Of a DNA stretch of 64,000 nucleotides, positions 21,726-30,634 are shown piece by piece (within the stretch, counting starts at the first letter, position 1; each line of letters opens with the position of its first letter). Under the pieces are notes generated by a model. It was not told where the DNA came from. It did no database searches and worked only from the letters and a program-made list of their open reading frames with translations. Location: NCBI GenBank assembly GCA_963781265.1, contig CAWAFH010000006.1, forward strand, positions 1 through 64,000, written 5' to 3'. Origin of the DNA: WHSW01 sp963781265. Its GTDB lineage: Bacteria > Actinomycetota > Thermoleophilia > Solirubrobacterales > 70-9. The translations under genes and the position numbers were made by a program.

Positions 21726-23669
21726 ATGGCGCCCGTGACCGTGAAGCTCCCCGACGGCAGCCCGCTCGAGCTCGAGCCGGGCGCGACCGGCGCCGACGCC
21801 GCGGCGGCGATCGGACCTCGGCTGGCGGCCGACGCGCTCGGGATCAAGGTCGACGGCCAGTTGCGCGACCTGACGGCCCCGCTCCCCGACGGCGCCACCA
21901 TCGCGGTCGTGACCGCGAAGAGCAAGGGCGACGAGGCCGACGACGCCCTCTGGCTGATCCGCCACGACGCCGCCCACGTGATGGCGACCGCGGTCGTCGA
22001 CCTGTGGCCGGGCACGAAGGTCTCGATCGGCCCGCCGGTCGAGGGCGGCTTCTATTACGACTTCGAGTTCCCCGACGGCGAGGGGCCGACCGAGGCGGAC
22101 CTGGAGCGCATCGAGGTCGCGATGCGCGAGCACATCGCGGCCGACGAGCCGTTCGAGCGCTCCGAGCTCACCGCCGGAGACGCGATCGAGCGGTTCCGGG
22201 GCGACGGGCAGCCCTACAAGGTGGAGCTGATCGAGGACCTGGTGCGCGACCAGGGCGTCGAGTCCGTATCGCTGTACCGCAACGGGCCGTTCACGGACCT
22301 GTGCCGCGGTCCGCACGCGCCGTCGACCGGGCGGATCAAGGCGTTCAAGCTCAACTCGATCGCGGGGGCCTACTGGCGCGGCGATGAGAGCCGCCAGATG
22401 CTGACGCGCATCTACGGCACGGCCTTCCACTCGCAGGCGGACCTCGACGCGCACCTCGAGCGGCTCGAGCTCGCGCGCGAGAACGACCACCGCCGGCTCG
22501 GCCCCGAGCTCGACCTGTTCCGGCTGCGCGAGGAGGCGCCGGGGATGCCGTTCTGGCTGCCGAACGGGACGGTGTTGCTGCGGCTGATCGAGGCCGAGGT
22601 TCGCGAGCAGCTCGGCAAGCGTGGATATCAGGAGATCAAGACGCCGCGGGTGCTCGACGTCGAGCTCTGGCATCGCTCCGGGCACTGGGAGAACTACCGC
22701 GAGAACATGTACTTCGTCGATCCCGCGGAGCGCGACGGCGAGCAGCGCCACTTCGCGATCAAGCCGATGAACTGCCCGGGGGCGTGCCTCGTGTTCGGCT
22801 CCACCCGCCACTCCTACCGCGAGCTGCCGCTGCGCCTGGCGGAGTTCGGCGACGTCTCGCGCTTCGAGCGCGAGGGCGTGTTGCACGGCCTGCTGCGGGT
22901 GCGCGCGTTCACCCAGGACGACGCGCACGTCTACTGCACGCTCGATCAGGTGCCCGACGAGGTGGACTCGATCTGTGAGGCGATCGACGAGCTGTACGCG
23001 AAGTTCGGCTTCGACGACGTGAGGGTCGAGCTGTCGACGCGGCCCGAGAAGTCCGTCGGCACGGACGAGGAATGGGAGCGCGCGACCGCGGGGTTGCGCG
23101 AGGCGCTCGAGCGCCAGGGCCGCGATTACGACATCAGCCCGGGGGAGGGGACCTTCTACGGGCCGAAGATCGACTTCCACGTCACCGACGCGCTGGGACG
23201 CTCGTGGCAGCTCGGCACCTGCCAGCTCGACTTCCAGATGCCCGAGCGCTTTGAGCTCAGCTACCAGGGCGAGGACAACGCCGACCACCGCCCGGTGATG
23301 ATCCACCGCGCCCTGCTCGGCTCGATGGAGCGCTTCGCCGGGATCCTGATCGAGCACTACGGCGGGCGCTTCCCGGCCTGGCTGGCGCCGGTGCAGGTGG
23401 CTGTGCTGCCGGTCTCCGACCAGTTCGCCGACTACGCCCGCGAGGTCAAGGGCCGGCTCGAGGCCGACGGGATCCGGGTGCGGGTCGATGAGCGCTCCGA
23501 GTCGGTCGGGCGCAAGATCCGCGACGCCGAGCTCGCCAAGGTGCCGCTGATGCTGGTCGTCGGCGAGCGCGAGCGGGCCGCCGGCACCGCCTCGGTGCGC
23601 TCGCACGAGCGCGGCGACCTCGGCGCGGTCGCGATCGGCGAGCTCGCCGGCCTGATCGACGCGAACTGA
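21726..23669 (+). CDS. thrS: Threonyl-tRNA synthetase
   Basis: 647 residues, full length for the family. Residues 1-65 are the TGS domain. The editing domain carries HDAAH (80-84) and LCRGPH with Cys193 and His197. The class II catalytic core contains MYFVDP, the zinc-binding MNCPGACLVF, motif 2 LAEFGDVSRFEREGVLHGLL, and motif 3 HRPVMIHRALLGSMERF. The anticodon-binding domain ends the protein (LAPVQVAVLPVSDQFADYA). It charges tRNA-Thr and hydrolyses Ser-tRNA-Thr. No T-box leader is seen in the short gap upstream, and TAGCAT 9 bases before the ATG may be a -10 of a very short leader. Confidence 0.97.
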   Translation: MAPVTVKLPDGSPLELEPGATGADAAAAIGPRLAADALGIKVDGQLRDLTAPLPDGATIAVVTAKSKGDEADDALWLIRHDAAHVMATAVVDLWPGTKVSIGPPVEGGFYYDFEFPDGEGPTEADLERIEVAMREHIAADEPFERSELTAGDAIERFRGDGQPYKVELIEDLVRDQGVESVSLYRNGPFTDLCRGPHAPSTGRIKAFKLNSIAGAYWRGDESRQMLTRIYGTAFHSQADLDAHLERLELARENDHRRLGPELDLFRLREEAPGMPFWLPNGTVLLRLIEAEVREQLGKRGYQEIKTPRVLDVELWHRSGHWENYRENMYFVDPAERDGEQRHFAIKPMNCPGACLVFGSTRHSYRELPLRLAEFGDVSRFEREGVLHGLLRVRAFTQDDAHVYCTLDQVPDEVDSICEAIDELYAKFGFDDVRVELSTRPEKSVGTDEEWERATAGLREALERQGRDYDISPGEGTFYGPKIDFHVTDALGRSWQLGTCQLDFQMPERFELSYQGEDNADHRPVMIHRALLGSMERFAGILIEHYGGRFPAWLAPVQVAVLPVSDQFADYAREVKGRLEADGIRVRVDERSESVGRKIRDAELAKVPLMLVVGERERAAGTASVRSHERGDLGAVAIGELAGLIDAN

Positions 23670-23838
23670 GCCCGAGAAGGGCGAGGAGCCCGGGTCCGGG
23701 CCGGGGGTGGATTGGCCCGAGCCGCAGGCTCCTTCGCCGACATCGGTGTCCCGCGGAAACGGATGCACGGAGGATTTCCGCGTACGCACAGGCTTATACC
23801 ACAGATCGGGTAATCGTTTTGCGCTAATGAGCCTCGGC

Positions 23839-23869
23839 TTGACCCGGCCGGGGCGGTGGTGTCTATACT
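23839..23869 (+). promoter_or_regulatory. Promoter of the infC operon
   Basis: TTGACC and TATACT are separated by 19 bases, the best housekeeping-type promoter in the window. Transcription should begin about 23876-23878, over 120 bases before infC and at the ATG of a 10-codon ORF. Confidence 0.65.
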
Positions 23870-23877
23870 GCGGCACG

Positions 23878-23910
23878 ATGAAGGGCACCCAGATCCGGCA
23901 AAGTCACTGA
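23878..23910 (+). CDS. Possible leaderless 10-codon upstream ORF of infC
   Basis: ATG AAG ... CAC TGA encodes MKGTQIRQSH. The ATG lies eight bases after the -10 box, exactly where the transcript should start, so it could be translated as a leaderless ORF. The following 90 bases are pyrimidine-rich with no other ORF. The peptide has no known relative. It may be a regulatory leader or chance. Confidence 0.35.
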   Translation: MKGTQIRQSH

Positions 23911-24001
23911 ACGCGACCGCGCCCGCCCTTCCCCTTGCTCTTGAACGTTCTCTCTCTCCGACCGCAGGTAGCTTGAAGCTCCCCGCCATCCTGAACTCGT
24001 A

Positions 24002-24652
24002 GTGCCGGTCCCGAGGCGATTCGACCGGCAGCCACCGGAGCGTGACCAGACGCGGATCAACGAGCGCATCCGCGTCGCCGAGGTTCGCCTCGTCGACGAG
24101 GACGGCAGCCAGATCGGCGTCGTCAAGACCGACGACGCCCTGAAGATGGCTGCGGACCGCGATCTCGACCTCGTCGAGGTGGCGCCCAACTCGCGCCCGC
24201 CGGTCGCCCGGCTGCTCGACTACTCGAAGTACAAGTACGAGCAGGAGCAGAAGGCGAAGGCCGCGCGCAAGCACCAGCAGCAGGTCAACGTGCGCGAGAT
24301 CAAGCTGCGCCCGAAGATCGCCGATCACGACTACGAGACCAAGAAGGGGCACGTGGTCCGGTTCCTGCGCCACGGCGACAAGGTCAAGGTGACGATCATG
24401 TTCCGCGGGCGCGAGCAGGCCCATCCGGAGCGCGGCCGAGCGTTGCTCGAGCGCCTGTTCGAGGACATCTCCGAACTGGCGACGATCGAGTCGGCTCCGC
24501 AGCAGGAGGGCCGCAACATGCACATGATGCTCGGGCCGACCCGCGCGGCCACGGCCAAGGACGAGGCCCCCGCCGAGGCGCCGGCCGACGCTCCCGCCGA
24601 GGCCACGGCCACCGAGGCCACTTCGGGCGACGAGCCCGCCGCTGCGGCCTAG
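24002..24652 (+). CDS. infC: Translation initiation factor IF-3
   Basis: 216 residues from GTG. The N-domain reads RINERIRVAEVRLVDEDGSQ, the linker LLDYSKYKYEQEQKAKAARK is basic and helical, and the C-domain carries KLRPKIADHDYETKKGHVVR, FLRHGDKVKVTIMFRGRE and the 30S-binding helices. IF-3 prevents early subunit joining and proofreads start codons. The usual protein is about 175-180 residues; here a 35-residue Ala/Glu/Pro/Thr-rich tail follows GPTRAATAKDEAP. A non-AUG start is common for infC and allows autoregulation. First gene of infC-rpmI-rplT. Confidence 0.96.
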   Translation: MPVPRRFDRQPPERDQTRINERIRVAEVRLVDEDGSQIGVVKTDDALKMAADRDLDLVEVAPNSRPPVARLLDYSKYKYEQEQKAKAARKHQQQVNVREIKLRPKIADHDYETKKGHVVRFLRHGDKVKVTIMFRGREQAHPERGRALLERLFEDISELATIESAPQQEGRNMHMMLGPTRAATAKDEAPAEAPADAPAEATATEATSGDEPAAAA

Positions 24653-24702
24653 CGCCCTCGGGCCCGCGACCGGCCCGCGGTCTGCTTCAATAGTCGACCG
24701 CG

Positions 24703-24909
24703 ATGCCGAAGATGAAGACCCATTCGGGCGCCAAGAAGCGCTTTCGTAAGACCGCCGGCGGCAAGCTGCGTGGCCGCCGCGCCTATTCGAGCCACATCCT
24801 CGAGAAGAAGTCGCCCAAGCGGAAGCGCCGGATGGCGCGCCCGGTCGAGATCTCGGACAACGACTCGAAGAAGGTCAAGAAGCTGCTCCCGGGCGGTGCG
24901 GGCCGATGA
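24703..24909 (+). CDS. rpmI: Ribosomal protein bL35
   Basis: 68 residues, MPKMKTHSGAKKRFRKTAGG to VKKLLPGGAGR. The basic N-terminus and the RRAYSSHILEKKSPKRKRRM segment are diagnostic for bL35, a small protein of the large subunit. It lies 50 bases after infC and its TGA overlaps the ATG of rplT (ATGA), so translational coupling is likely, as in most bacteria. Confidence 0.97.
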   Translation: MPKMKTHSGAKKRFRKTAGGKLRGRRAYSSHILEKKSPKRKRRMARPVEISDNDSKKVKKLLPGGAGR

Positions 24910-25265
24910 GCCGCGCCACCAACGCCGTCGCCCGCAAGCGGCGCAAGAAGAAGGTCCTCAAGCAGGCCAAGGGCTATTGGGGGCGCAAGCACTCGAGCTA
25001 CCGGTTCGCGAACGAGCAGCTCATGCGGTCGGGCCAGTACGCCTACCGCGACCGCCGGGTGCGCAAGCGCGAGATGCGCAAGCTCTGGATCATCCGCATC
25101 AACGCCGCCGCCAGGCGCGAGGGGATGAGCTATTCCGAGTTCGTCCACGGCCTCAACCAGGCCGGGATCGAGGTCAACCGCAAGATGCTCGCCGACATCG
25201 CCGTGCGCGACCCGGAGGCGTTCCGCCGATTTGCCGAGCAAGCCCGGGAGGCCGTGGCGGCCTAG
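24906..25265 (+). CDS. rplT: Ribosomal protein bL20
   Basis: 119 residues, MSRATNAVARKRRKKKVLKQ, then AKGYWGRKHSSYRFANEQLM and RQAYRDRR-type basic helices. RKLWIIRINAAARREGMSYS begins the globular C-domain that binds 23S rRNA. bL20 is needed for early assembly of the large subunit and in many bacteria represses its own operon by binding the leader. It overlaps rpmI by four bases, and a strong terminator follows 26 bases after its stop. Confidence 0.97.
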   Translation: MSRATNAVARKRRKKKVLKQAKGYWGRKHSSYRFANEQLMRSGQYAYRDRRVRKREMRKLWIIRINAAARREGMSYSEFVHGLNQAGIEVNRKMLADIAVRDPEAFRRFAEQAREAVAA

Positions 25266-25290
25266 CTGACCGCCGATAACGAACTTCCAC

Positions 25291-25315
25291 GGGCGCCCCA
25301 GAGGCGCCCTTTTTT
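25291..25315 (+). terminator. Intrinsic terminator after rplT
   Basis: GGGCGCC-CCAGA-GGCGCCC gives a perfect 7-bp GC stem followed by six T. It closes the infC-rpmI-rplT unit, although the next gene begins only 14 bases later, so that gene needs its own promoter or read-through. Confidence 0.9.
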
Positions 25316-25328
25316 GTTCCCGAAACCC

Positions 25329-25997
25329 GTGATCACGAGCCCAGACAACACCAAGCTGAAGCTGATCCGCAAGCTCGCGGAGCGCAGGTGGCGCGAGCGC
25401 GAGCGCCTGTTCGCCGCCGAGGGCGAGGACCTGGTCGCCGCCGCGGCCGTCGCCGGGGTCGAGCCGGAGTTCGTGCTGCGCGCCGGCGTCGACGTCGAGC
25501 CCGCCCTGCTCGACGCGGTCAGCTCGCTGGGGTCGGGGTCGCGGGTGATCGGCGTCTACCCGCTGCTCGAGGGCGGTGTCGGCGGCTCGCGGGTTTACCT
25601 CGACGGGGTCGCCGACCCGGCGAACGTCGGCGCGATCATCCGCAGCGCCCACGCGCTCGCCGACTCGCCCGTCGTCCTCGGCCCGGGCTGCGCGGACCCC
25701 TACGGGCCGAAGGCGGTGCGCGCGAGCATGGGCTCGATCTTCGCCCGGCCCCCCGCCCGTGGCGGCCCGGACACGCTCGAGCGACCGCTGGTCGGTCTCG
25801 TGGCCCATGGGGGCGCGCCGCCCGACGCCGACCCGGTGGGCGGCCTCTGTCTCGGCGGCGAGCGGGGAGGGCTCCCGGCGCCGGTCGCCGACGCGTGCGA
25901 CCGCCTCTGGACGATCCCGCTGCGGGGCGGGGCCGAGTCGCTCAACGTCGCCGCCGCGGCGGCGATCGCCATCGGACGGATATCTTCGGGCGGCTGA
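25329..25997 (+). CDS. SpoU/TrmH-family RNA 2'-O-methyltransferase
   Basis: 222 residues from GTG 25329 (a TTG at 25314 lies inside the terminator's T run and is less likely). The N-terminal substrate-binding domain begins VITSPDNTKLKLIRKLAERR. The trefoil-knot SPOUT domain shows the three motifs: motif 1 DGVADPANVGAIIRSAHALA, motif 2 LGGERGGLPAPV, and motif 3 IPLRGGAESLNVAAAAAIAI. The enzyme transfers a methyl group from S-adenosylmethionine to a ribose 2'-OH in rRNA or tRNA. Target not predictable. Its TGA overlaps the pheS ATG by one base. Confidence 0.92.
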   Translation: MITSPDNTKLKLIRKLAERRWRERERLFAAEGEDLVAAAAVAGVEPEFVLRAGVDVEPALLDAVSSLGSGSRVIGVYPLLEGGVGGSRVYLDGVADPANVGAIIRSAHALADSPVVLGPGCADPYGPKAVRASMGSIFARPPARGGPDTLERPLVGLVAHGGAPPDADPVGGLCLGGERGGLPAPVADACDRLWTIPLRGGAESLNVAAAAAIAIGRISSGG

Positions 25998-27103
25998 TGG
26001 TCGAGCGGATCGACAGCCTGCGCGCGGAGGCCTCGGCGGCGATCGCCGCCGCGGGCGACACCGAGGAGCTCGAGCGGCTGCGGGTCCACTACCTCGGGCG
26101 CAAGTCCGAGCTCACCCGGATCCTGCGGGGGATCGCCGATCTCGAGCCGGCCGAGCGCGGCCCCGTCGGCTCCGGCGCCAACGCGGCGCGCAAGGCGCTC
26201 GAGGCCGAGCTCGAGGCGCGCGAGGCCGCGCTCGACGCCACCGAGCTCGAGCGCTCGCTCGCCGCTGGGGCGATCGACGTGACGATGCCGGGAGCGCCGC
26301 CGCCCCCGACCGCCGCCCAGAACCTGCTCGTGCGCACCCAGCGCGAGATCGAGGACGTCTTCATCGGGCTCGGATACCGGGTGATGGAGGGCCCCGAGGT
26401 CGAGCTCGACTACTACAACTTCACCGCCCTCAACCACCCGCCGGGCCACCCGGCGCGGATGGCGCAGGACACCTTCTACGTGGACCCGTCGACGCTCGCC
26501 GCCGAGCTCGAGGTCGGCGGGCTTCCTCCCGGCCCCGAGGACGTCGTCCTGCGGACGCACACGTCGCCGATGCAGGTGCGCTCGATGGAGAGCCAGGAGC
26601 CGCCGATCCAGATCATCTGCCCGGGCCGTTGCTACCGGTCCGACCCGTTCGACGCCACCCACAGCCCGGTCTTCCACCAGGTCGAGGGCCTGGCCGTCGG
26701 TGAAGGAATCACGCTCGCCGACCTCAAGGGCACGCTCGACGAGCTCGCCCGGGCGATCTTCGGGCCCGAGCGCGAGACGCGCTTCCGGCCGGGCTTCTTC
26801 CCGTTCACCGAGCCGAGCGTTGAGGTCGACGTCTCCTGCTTTCGCTGCGGCGGCACGGGCGAGCTGCCCGACGGCTCGCGCGACCCGCTCTGCAAGGGGG
26901 TCGGCTGGATCGAGATCCTCGGCTCCGGCATGGTCGACCCGAACGTGTTCGGGTTCGTGCGCGAGAACGGGTACGACCCGGAGCGCGTCCAGGGATTTGC
27001 GTTCGGGATGGGGATCGAGCGGATCGCGATGCTCAAGCACGGGGTTCCCGACCTGCGCAAGTTCTTCGAGAACGATGTGCGCGTCCTGAGGCAGTTCCCA
27101 TGA
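25997..27103 (+). CDS. pheS: Phenylalanyl-tRNA synthetase alpha subunit
   Basis: 368 residues. The frame is open far upstream, but MVERIDSLRAEASAAIAAAG is the family start and its ATG overlaps the preceding stop. An N-terminal coiled coil (about 1-85) binds tRNA. The class II core holds GPEVELDYYNFTALNHPPGH, motif 2 CPGRCYRSDPFDATHSPVFH, and motif 3 FGMGIERIAMLKHGV. A Cys pair (SCFRCGGTGELPDGSRDPLC) suggests a metal-knuckle insert, seen in some bacteria. It pairs with pheT to form the alpha2-beta2 enzyme. ATG of pheT overlaps its TGA. Confidence 0.97.
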   Translation: MVERIDSLRAEASAAIAAAGDTEELERLRVHYLGRKSELTRILRGIADLEPAERGPVGSGANAARKALEAELEAREAALDATELERSLAAGAIDVTMPGAPPPPTAAQNLLVRTQREIEDVFIGLGYRVMEGPEVELDYYNFTALNHPPGHPARMAQDTFYVDPSTLAAELEVGGLPPGPEDVVLRTHTSPMQVRSMESQEPPIQIICPGRCYRSDPFDATHSPVFHQVEGLAVGEGITLADLKGTLDELARAIFGPERETRFRPGFFPFTEPSVEVDVSCFRCGGTGELPDGSRDPLCKGVGWIEILGSGMVDPNVFGFVRENGYDPERVQGFAFGMGIERIAMLKHGVPDLRKFFENDVRVLRQFP

Positions 27104-29568
27104 AGGTGCCGCTTTCGTGGCTGACGTCCTACTGCGATCCCGCGCTCTCGGTCGAGGAGATCGGCGAGACGCTCGCGATGCACAGCGTCGAGCTCGAGCG
27201 GATCTCGCACGTCGGCTCGCCGAGCGCCGACGGCTTCGTCGTCGGGCGCGTGCTCAGCGCCGAGCCGCACCCCAACGCCGACCGGCTGCGCGTCTGCGAG
27301 GTCGACACCGGTGACGGCTCGCGCACGATCGTCTGCGGCGCCCCGAACGTGGCCGCGGATCAGACGGTCGCGGTGGTGACGCCCGGGGCGCGGATGCCCG
27401 GGGGAGAGAAGCTGAAGAAGGCGAAGCTCCGCGGGGTCGAGTCCGACGGGATGATCCTGTCCGAGCGCGAGCTCGGGATCGGCGAGGACCATGACGGGAT
27501 CCTCGTGCTGCCCGACGGGCGGTGGGCGCCCGGCACGCCGCTGAGCGAGGTCCTGGCGGTCTCCGAGCCGGTGCTCGAGCTCGAGCCGACCTCCAACCGG
27601 GTCGACTGCTTCGGCGTCTACGGCGTCGCGCGCGAGCTGCACGCGGTCACCGGCGCGGGGCTCGAACCGCCACCCTGGGAGGGCGACGCCGAGGCGACGG
27701 GTGAGGGCTCGGTCGAGGACTACGCCTCGGTCGCGGTCGAGGTCCCGGAGCTTTGCCCGCGGTTCAGCGCCCGCGTGTTCACCGACGTGACGATCGGGCC
27801 GTCCCCGCCGTGGTTGAAGGCGCGGCTCACGGCGGCCGGAATGCGGCCGATCAACAACGTCGTCGACATCACCAACTACGTGATGCTGCTCACCGCCCAG
27901 CCCCTGCATGCCTTCGATCTGGACGAGGTCCCCGGCGGCGAGCTGATCATTCGCGCCGCGCGCGAGGGGGAGCGGATGACGACCCTCGACGGGACCGAGC
28001 GCGGCCTCGACCCGGAGATGGTCCTCGTCTGCGACCGCGAGGGCCCGACCAGCATCGCCGGGATCATGGGCGGCCAGGTCTCCGAGGTCAGCGACTCGAC
28101 CACCCGGGTGCTGCTCGAGGTGGCCACCTGGAACGGGGTCAACATCCTGCGGACCTCGCGGAAGCTCGGGCTGCGCTCGGACGCCTCGAACCGCAACGAG
28201 AAGCAGCTGCACCCGGAGTTGGCGCTGCGGGCCCAGCGGGTCGCGTCGAAGCTGCTCGTGGAGCTGTGCGGCGCGCGGCTGGTCCCCGGCACGATCGACG
28301 TCACCGGCGAGATCCCGGATGCCCACGTCGTCCCGCTGCGCGGCGGACGGGTCGCGTCCCTGCTCGGGGTCGAGATCGAGGACGACCTGATCGAGACCTA
28401 CCTGACCCGTCTCGGGTTCGAAGTCGAGCGCCGGGCGGAGGGCGGCGAGTGGCGGGTCACGGTCCCGTTTCACCGCCACTACGACGTCACCCGCGAGGTC
28501 GACCTGGTCGAGGAGGCGGGCCGGATTCACGGTTACGCCGAGCACCTGCCGGCGACCCTGCCGAGCGCGAGCGTCCAGGGGGCCCGGCTGACTCGCGAGC
28601 AGCGTCTGCGCCGCCGGGTCGAGGACCTCACGCGCGACCTCGGCTTCGACGGCGTCGTCACCCTCAGCCTCACCGACCCCGGGCAGCCGGCCGCGCTGCG
28701 GATCGCGGCCGACGACCCGCGCGCGCAGACGATCGGGATCTCCAATCCGCTGTCGGGTGAGCACTCGGTCCTGCGAACGACCCTGCTCGGCGGGCTGCTC
28801 GACGTCGCCCGCTACAACCTCTCCCACGGCGCCCGGCGGGTGGCGCTCTATGAGTCCGGTCGCGCCTACCTGCGCGCCGGTGAGCCGATCGGCGAGGGCA
28901 CGCTCGGCGGCAGCTTTCCCGGCCGGCGCGCCGCGCCCGCGTTCGAGCCCTGGCGGCTCGGTTGCCTGGCCAGCGGGCCGCTGCCGGGCGGCGGCTGGCG
29001 CGGCGAGCCGGCCGAGACGGACTTCTACGCGCTCAAGGGGGCGCTCGAGGGGATCGCGGCCGGGGTCGGCTGCGCGCTCGAGGTCGAGCCCGCGGCCGAG
29101 CCGTTCCTGACCCCGGGCCGCTCGGCGCGGGTCGTCGTCGACGGTGTCGTCGCCGGTTGGATCGGCGAGATCCACCCGCTGGTCTGCCGCGGCTGGGACC
29201 TCGACGCCGCCACCGGGTTCGAGGTCGATCTCGCGGCCCTCGTCGACGCGTCGGCGGCCGGCGCCGAGCAGTACGAGGACGTGATCACCTACCCCGCCAT
29301 CGAGCAGGACATCGCGGTGATCATCGGCGACGACGTGGAGGCGGCGCGGGTGCGCGCGGTCGTCGCCGAGGCCGGTGGCGAGCTGCTGCGGTCGATCGAG
29401 GTCTTCGATCTCTATCGCGGCGAGCAGGTCGGCGAGGACCGCAAGAGCCTCGCCCTGCGGCTGGAGTTCCGCGCCGCCGACCGGACGCTCACCGACGAGG
29501 AGGTCGGGGCGATCCGCGGGCGGATCGAGGAGGCCCTGGGGAAGATCGGTGGGTCGCTGCGTGGCTGA
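27100..29568 (+). CDS. pheT: Phenylalanyl-tRNA synthetase beta subunit
   Basis: 822 residues, the expected size. Domains in order: a tRNA-binding OB domain (about 40-150, PHPNADRLRVCEVDTGDG), the B3/B4 editing domain (LEPTSNRVDCFGVYGVAREL and later), B5 DNA-binding-like fold, the catalytic-like core, and the C-terminal anticodon-binding ferredoxin fold (YPAIEQDIAVIIGDDV, DRKSLALRLEFRAADRTL). It edits Tyr-tRNA-Phe and binds tRNA. A 4-base overlap with pheS and an 8-base overlap with argC indicate a single transcript. Confidence 0.97.
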   Translation: MKVPLSWLTSYCDPALSVEEIGETLAMHSVELERISHVGSPSADGFVVGRVLSAEPHPNADRLRVCEVDTGDGSRTIVCGAPNVAADQTVAVVTPGARMPGGEKLKKAKLRGVESDGMILSERELGIGEDHDGILVLPDGRWAPGTPLSEVLAVSEPVLELEPTSNRVDCFGVYGVARELHAVTGAGLEPPPWEGDAEATGEGSVEDYASVAVEVPELCPRFSARVFTDVTIGPSPPWLKARLTAAGMRPINNVVDITNYVMLLTAQPLHAFDLDEVPGGELIIRAAREGERMTTLDGTERGLDPEMVLVCDREGPTSIAGIMGGQVSEVSDSTTRVLLEVATWNGVNILRTSRKLGLRSDASNRNEKQLHPELALRAQRVASKLLVELCGARLVPGTIDVTGEIPDAHVVPLRGGRVASLLGVEIEDDLIETYLTRLGFEVERRAEGGEWRVTVPFHRHYDVTREVDLVEEAGRIHGYAEHLPATLPSASVQGARLTREQRLRRRVEDLTRDLGFDGVVTLSLTDPGQPAALRIAADDPRAQTIGISNPLSGEHSVLRTTLLGGLLDVARYNLSHGARRVALYESGRAYLRAGEPIGEGTLGGSFPGRRAAPAFEPWRLGCLASGPLPGGGWRGEPAETDFYALKGALEGIAAGVGCALEVEPAAEPFLTPGRSARVVVDGVVAGWIGEIHPLVCRGWDLDAATGFEVDLAALVDASAAGAEQYEDVITYPAIEQDIAVIIGDDVEAARVRAVVAEAGGELLRSIEVFDLYRGEQVGEDRKSLALRLEFRAADRTLTDEEVGAIRGRIEEALGKIGGSLRG

Positions 29569-30634
29569 GCTCGCCCGGCATCGGGTCGTGGTCGCCGGCG
29601 CGTCGGGCTACGCGGGCGCGCTCGCGGCGGAGCTGGTCTGGGCGCATCCCCAGCTGGAGCTCGCCGCGGCGACCTCGCGCAGCCACGCCGGCACGCGGCT
29701 CAACCGTCTCTACCCGCGCTACCGGTGCCCGATCGAGCTGACCGAGCTCGACCTGGCGCTGCTCGAGGACGTCGACGCGGCGATCGTGTCGTATCCACAC
29801 GGCGCGGCGGCGCCGGTGGTGGCCGAGATGCGCGGCATGGGGCTGACCGTGGTCGACCTGTCCGCCGACTTCCGGCTCGTCGACGCGGCGATCTACGAGC
29901 GCTGGTACGCGCCGCACGGGGCGCCGGAGCTGCTCGACAACGCCGTCTACGGGCTGACCGAGCTCGACCGCGCCTCGATCCGGACGGCCGAGCTCGTCGC
30001 CAACCCGGGCTGCTATCCGACCGCCGCGATCCTCGCGCTGGCGCCGCTCGCCGAGCGCGGTGCGGTCGCCTCGGTGGTGATCGACGCGAAGTCGGGCGTC
30101 TCGGGCGCCGGGCGCGACGGCGGCGAGCGGCTCTCGCTCAGCAACCTGACCGAGAACTTCATGCCCTACGCGGTCGACGGTCATCGCCACCTGCCCGAGA
30201 TCGAGCAGGAGCTGAATCGAATTGCTCGCGCCACGTCCTCGGGAACTACTACTCGCGCCACGTCCTCGGCTTCGCCTCCGGGCGTGCGCGGCGAGGGCTC
30301 CGGTCTTCCGATCACTTTCGTGCCGCATCTCTTGCCGATCGATCAGGGGCTGCTGGCGAGTTGTTACGTCGAGCTCGCCGGGCCCGTCGAGGACATCGGG
30401 GCGCTCTACGCCGAGCGCTACGCCGGCGAGCGATTCGTCGAGGTGGTCGACTCGCCGCCGGGCGTGCGCGACGTCCGCGAGACGAACGACTGCCGGATCC
30501 ACGCCGCCCAGCTCGGCGAGGGGCGGGCCGTCGTGTTCGCCGCGATCGACAACCTGTGGAAGGGCGCCGCGGGGCAGGCGCTGCAGAACCTGAATCTGAT
30601 GCTCGGGCTCGACGAGGGAATGGGGCTGGCGTGA
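29561..30634 (+). CDS. argC: N-acetyl-gamma-glutamyl-phosphate reductase with an in-frame insertion
   Basis: 357 residues from GTG 29561. The Rossmann NADP motif is VVVAGASGYAGALAAELV; the catalytic Cys151 lies in NPGCYPTAAIL, and His208/His210 in DGHRHLPE. It makes N-acetylglutamate semialdehyde, the third step of arginine synthesis. Residues about 221-247 (RIARATSSGTTTRATSSASP and on) are encoded by a tandem repeat also found between argJ and argB and are absent from ordinary ArgC; they fall in a surface turn before GLPITFVPHL. The frame is preserved and all catalytic residues remain, so activity is expected. It begins the argCJBD run. Confidence 0.95.
   Translation: MAELARHRVVVAGASGYAGALAAELVWAHPQLELAAATSRSHAGTRLNRLYPRYRCPIELTELDLALLEDVDAAIVSYPHGAAAPVVAEMRGMGLTVVDLSADFRLVDAAIYERWYAPHGAPELLDNAVYGLTELDRASIRTAELVANPGCYPTAAILALAPLAERGAVASVVIDAKSGVSGAGRDGGERLSLSNLTENFMPYAVDGHRHLPEIEQELNRIARATSSGTTTRATSSASPPGVRGEGSGLPITFVPHLLPIDQGLLASCYVELAGPVEDIGALYAERYAGERFVEVVDSPPGVRDVRETNDCRIHAAQLGEGRAVVFAAIDNLWKGAAGQALQNLNLMLGLDEGMGLA
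30217..30305 (+). repeat. Short repeat element inside argC
   Basis: Two near-copies of a unit around CTCGCGCCACGTCCTCG (30219-30240 and 30243-30267), followed by TTCGCCTCCGGGCGTGC. The same order of parts occurs at 31813-31933. It is translated in frame. Confidence 0.7.

Noticed and set aside
21048..23888. A 946-codon minus-strand open frame across thrS
   Set aside because: It is an antisense shadow of thrS joined to a frame of the exostosin gene. No domain pattern is present.
26632..29175. An 847-codon minus-strand open frame across pheT
   Set aside because: Antisense shadow of pheS/pheT, composed of repetitive Arg/Asp/Gly words.
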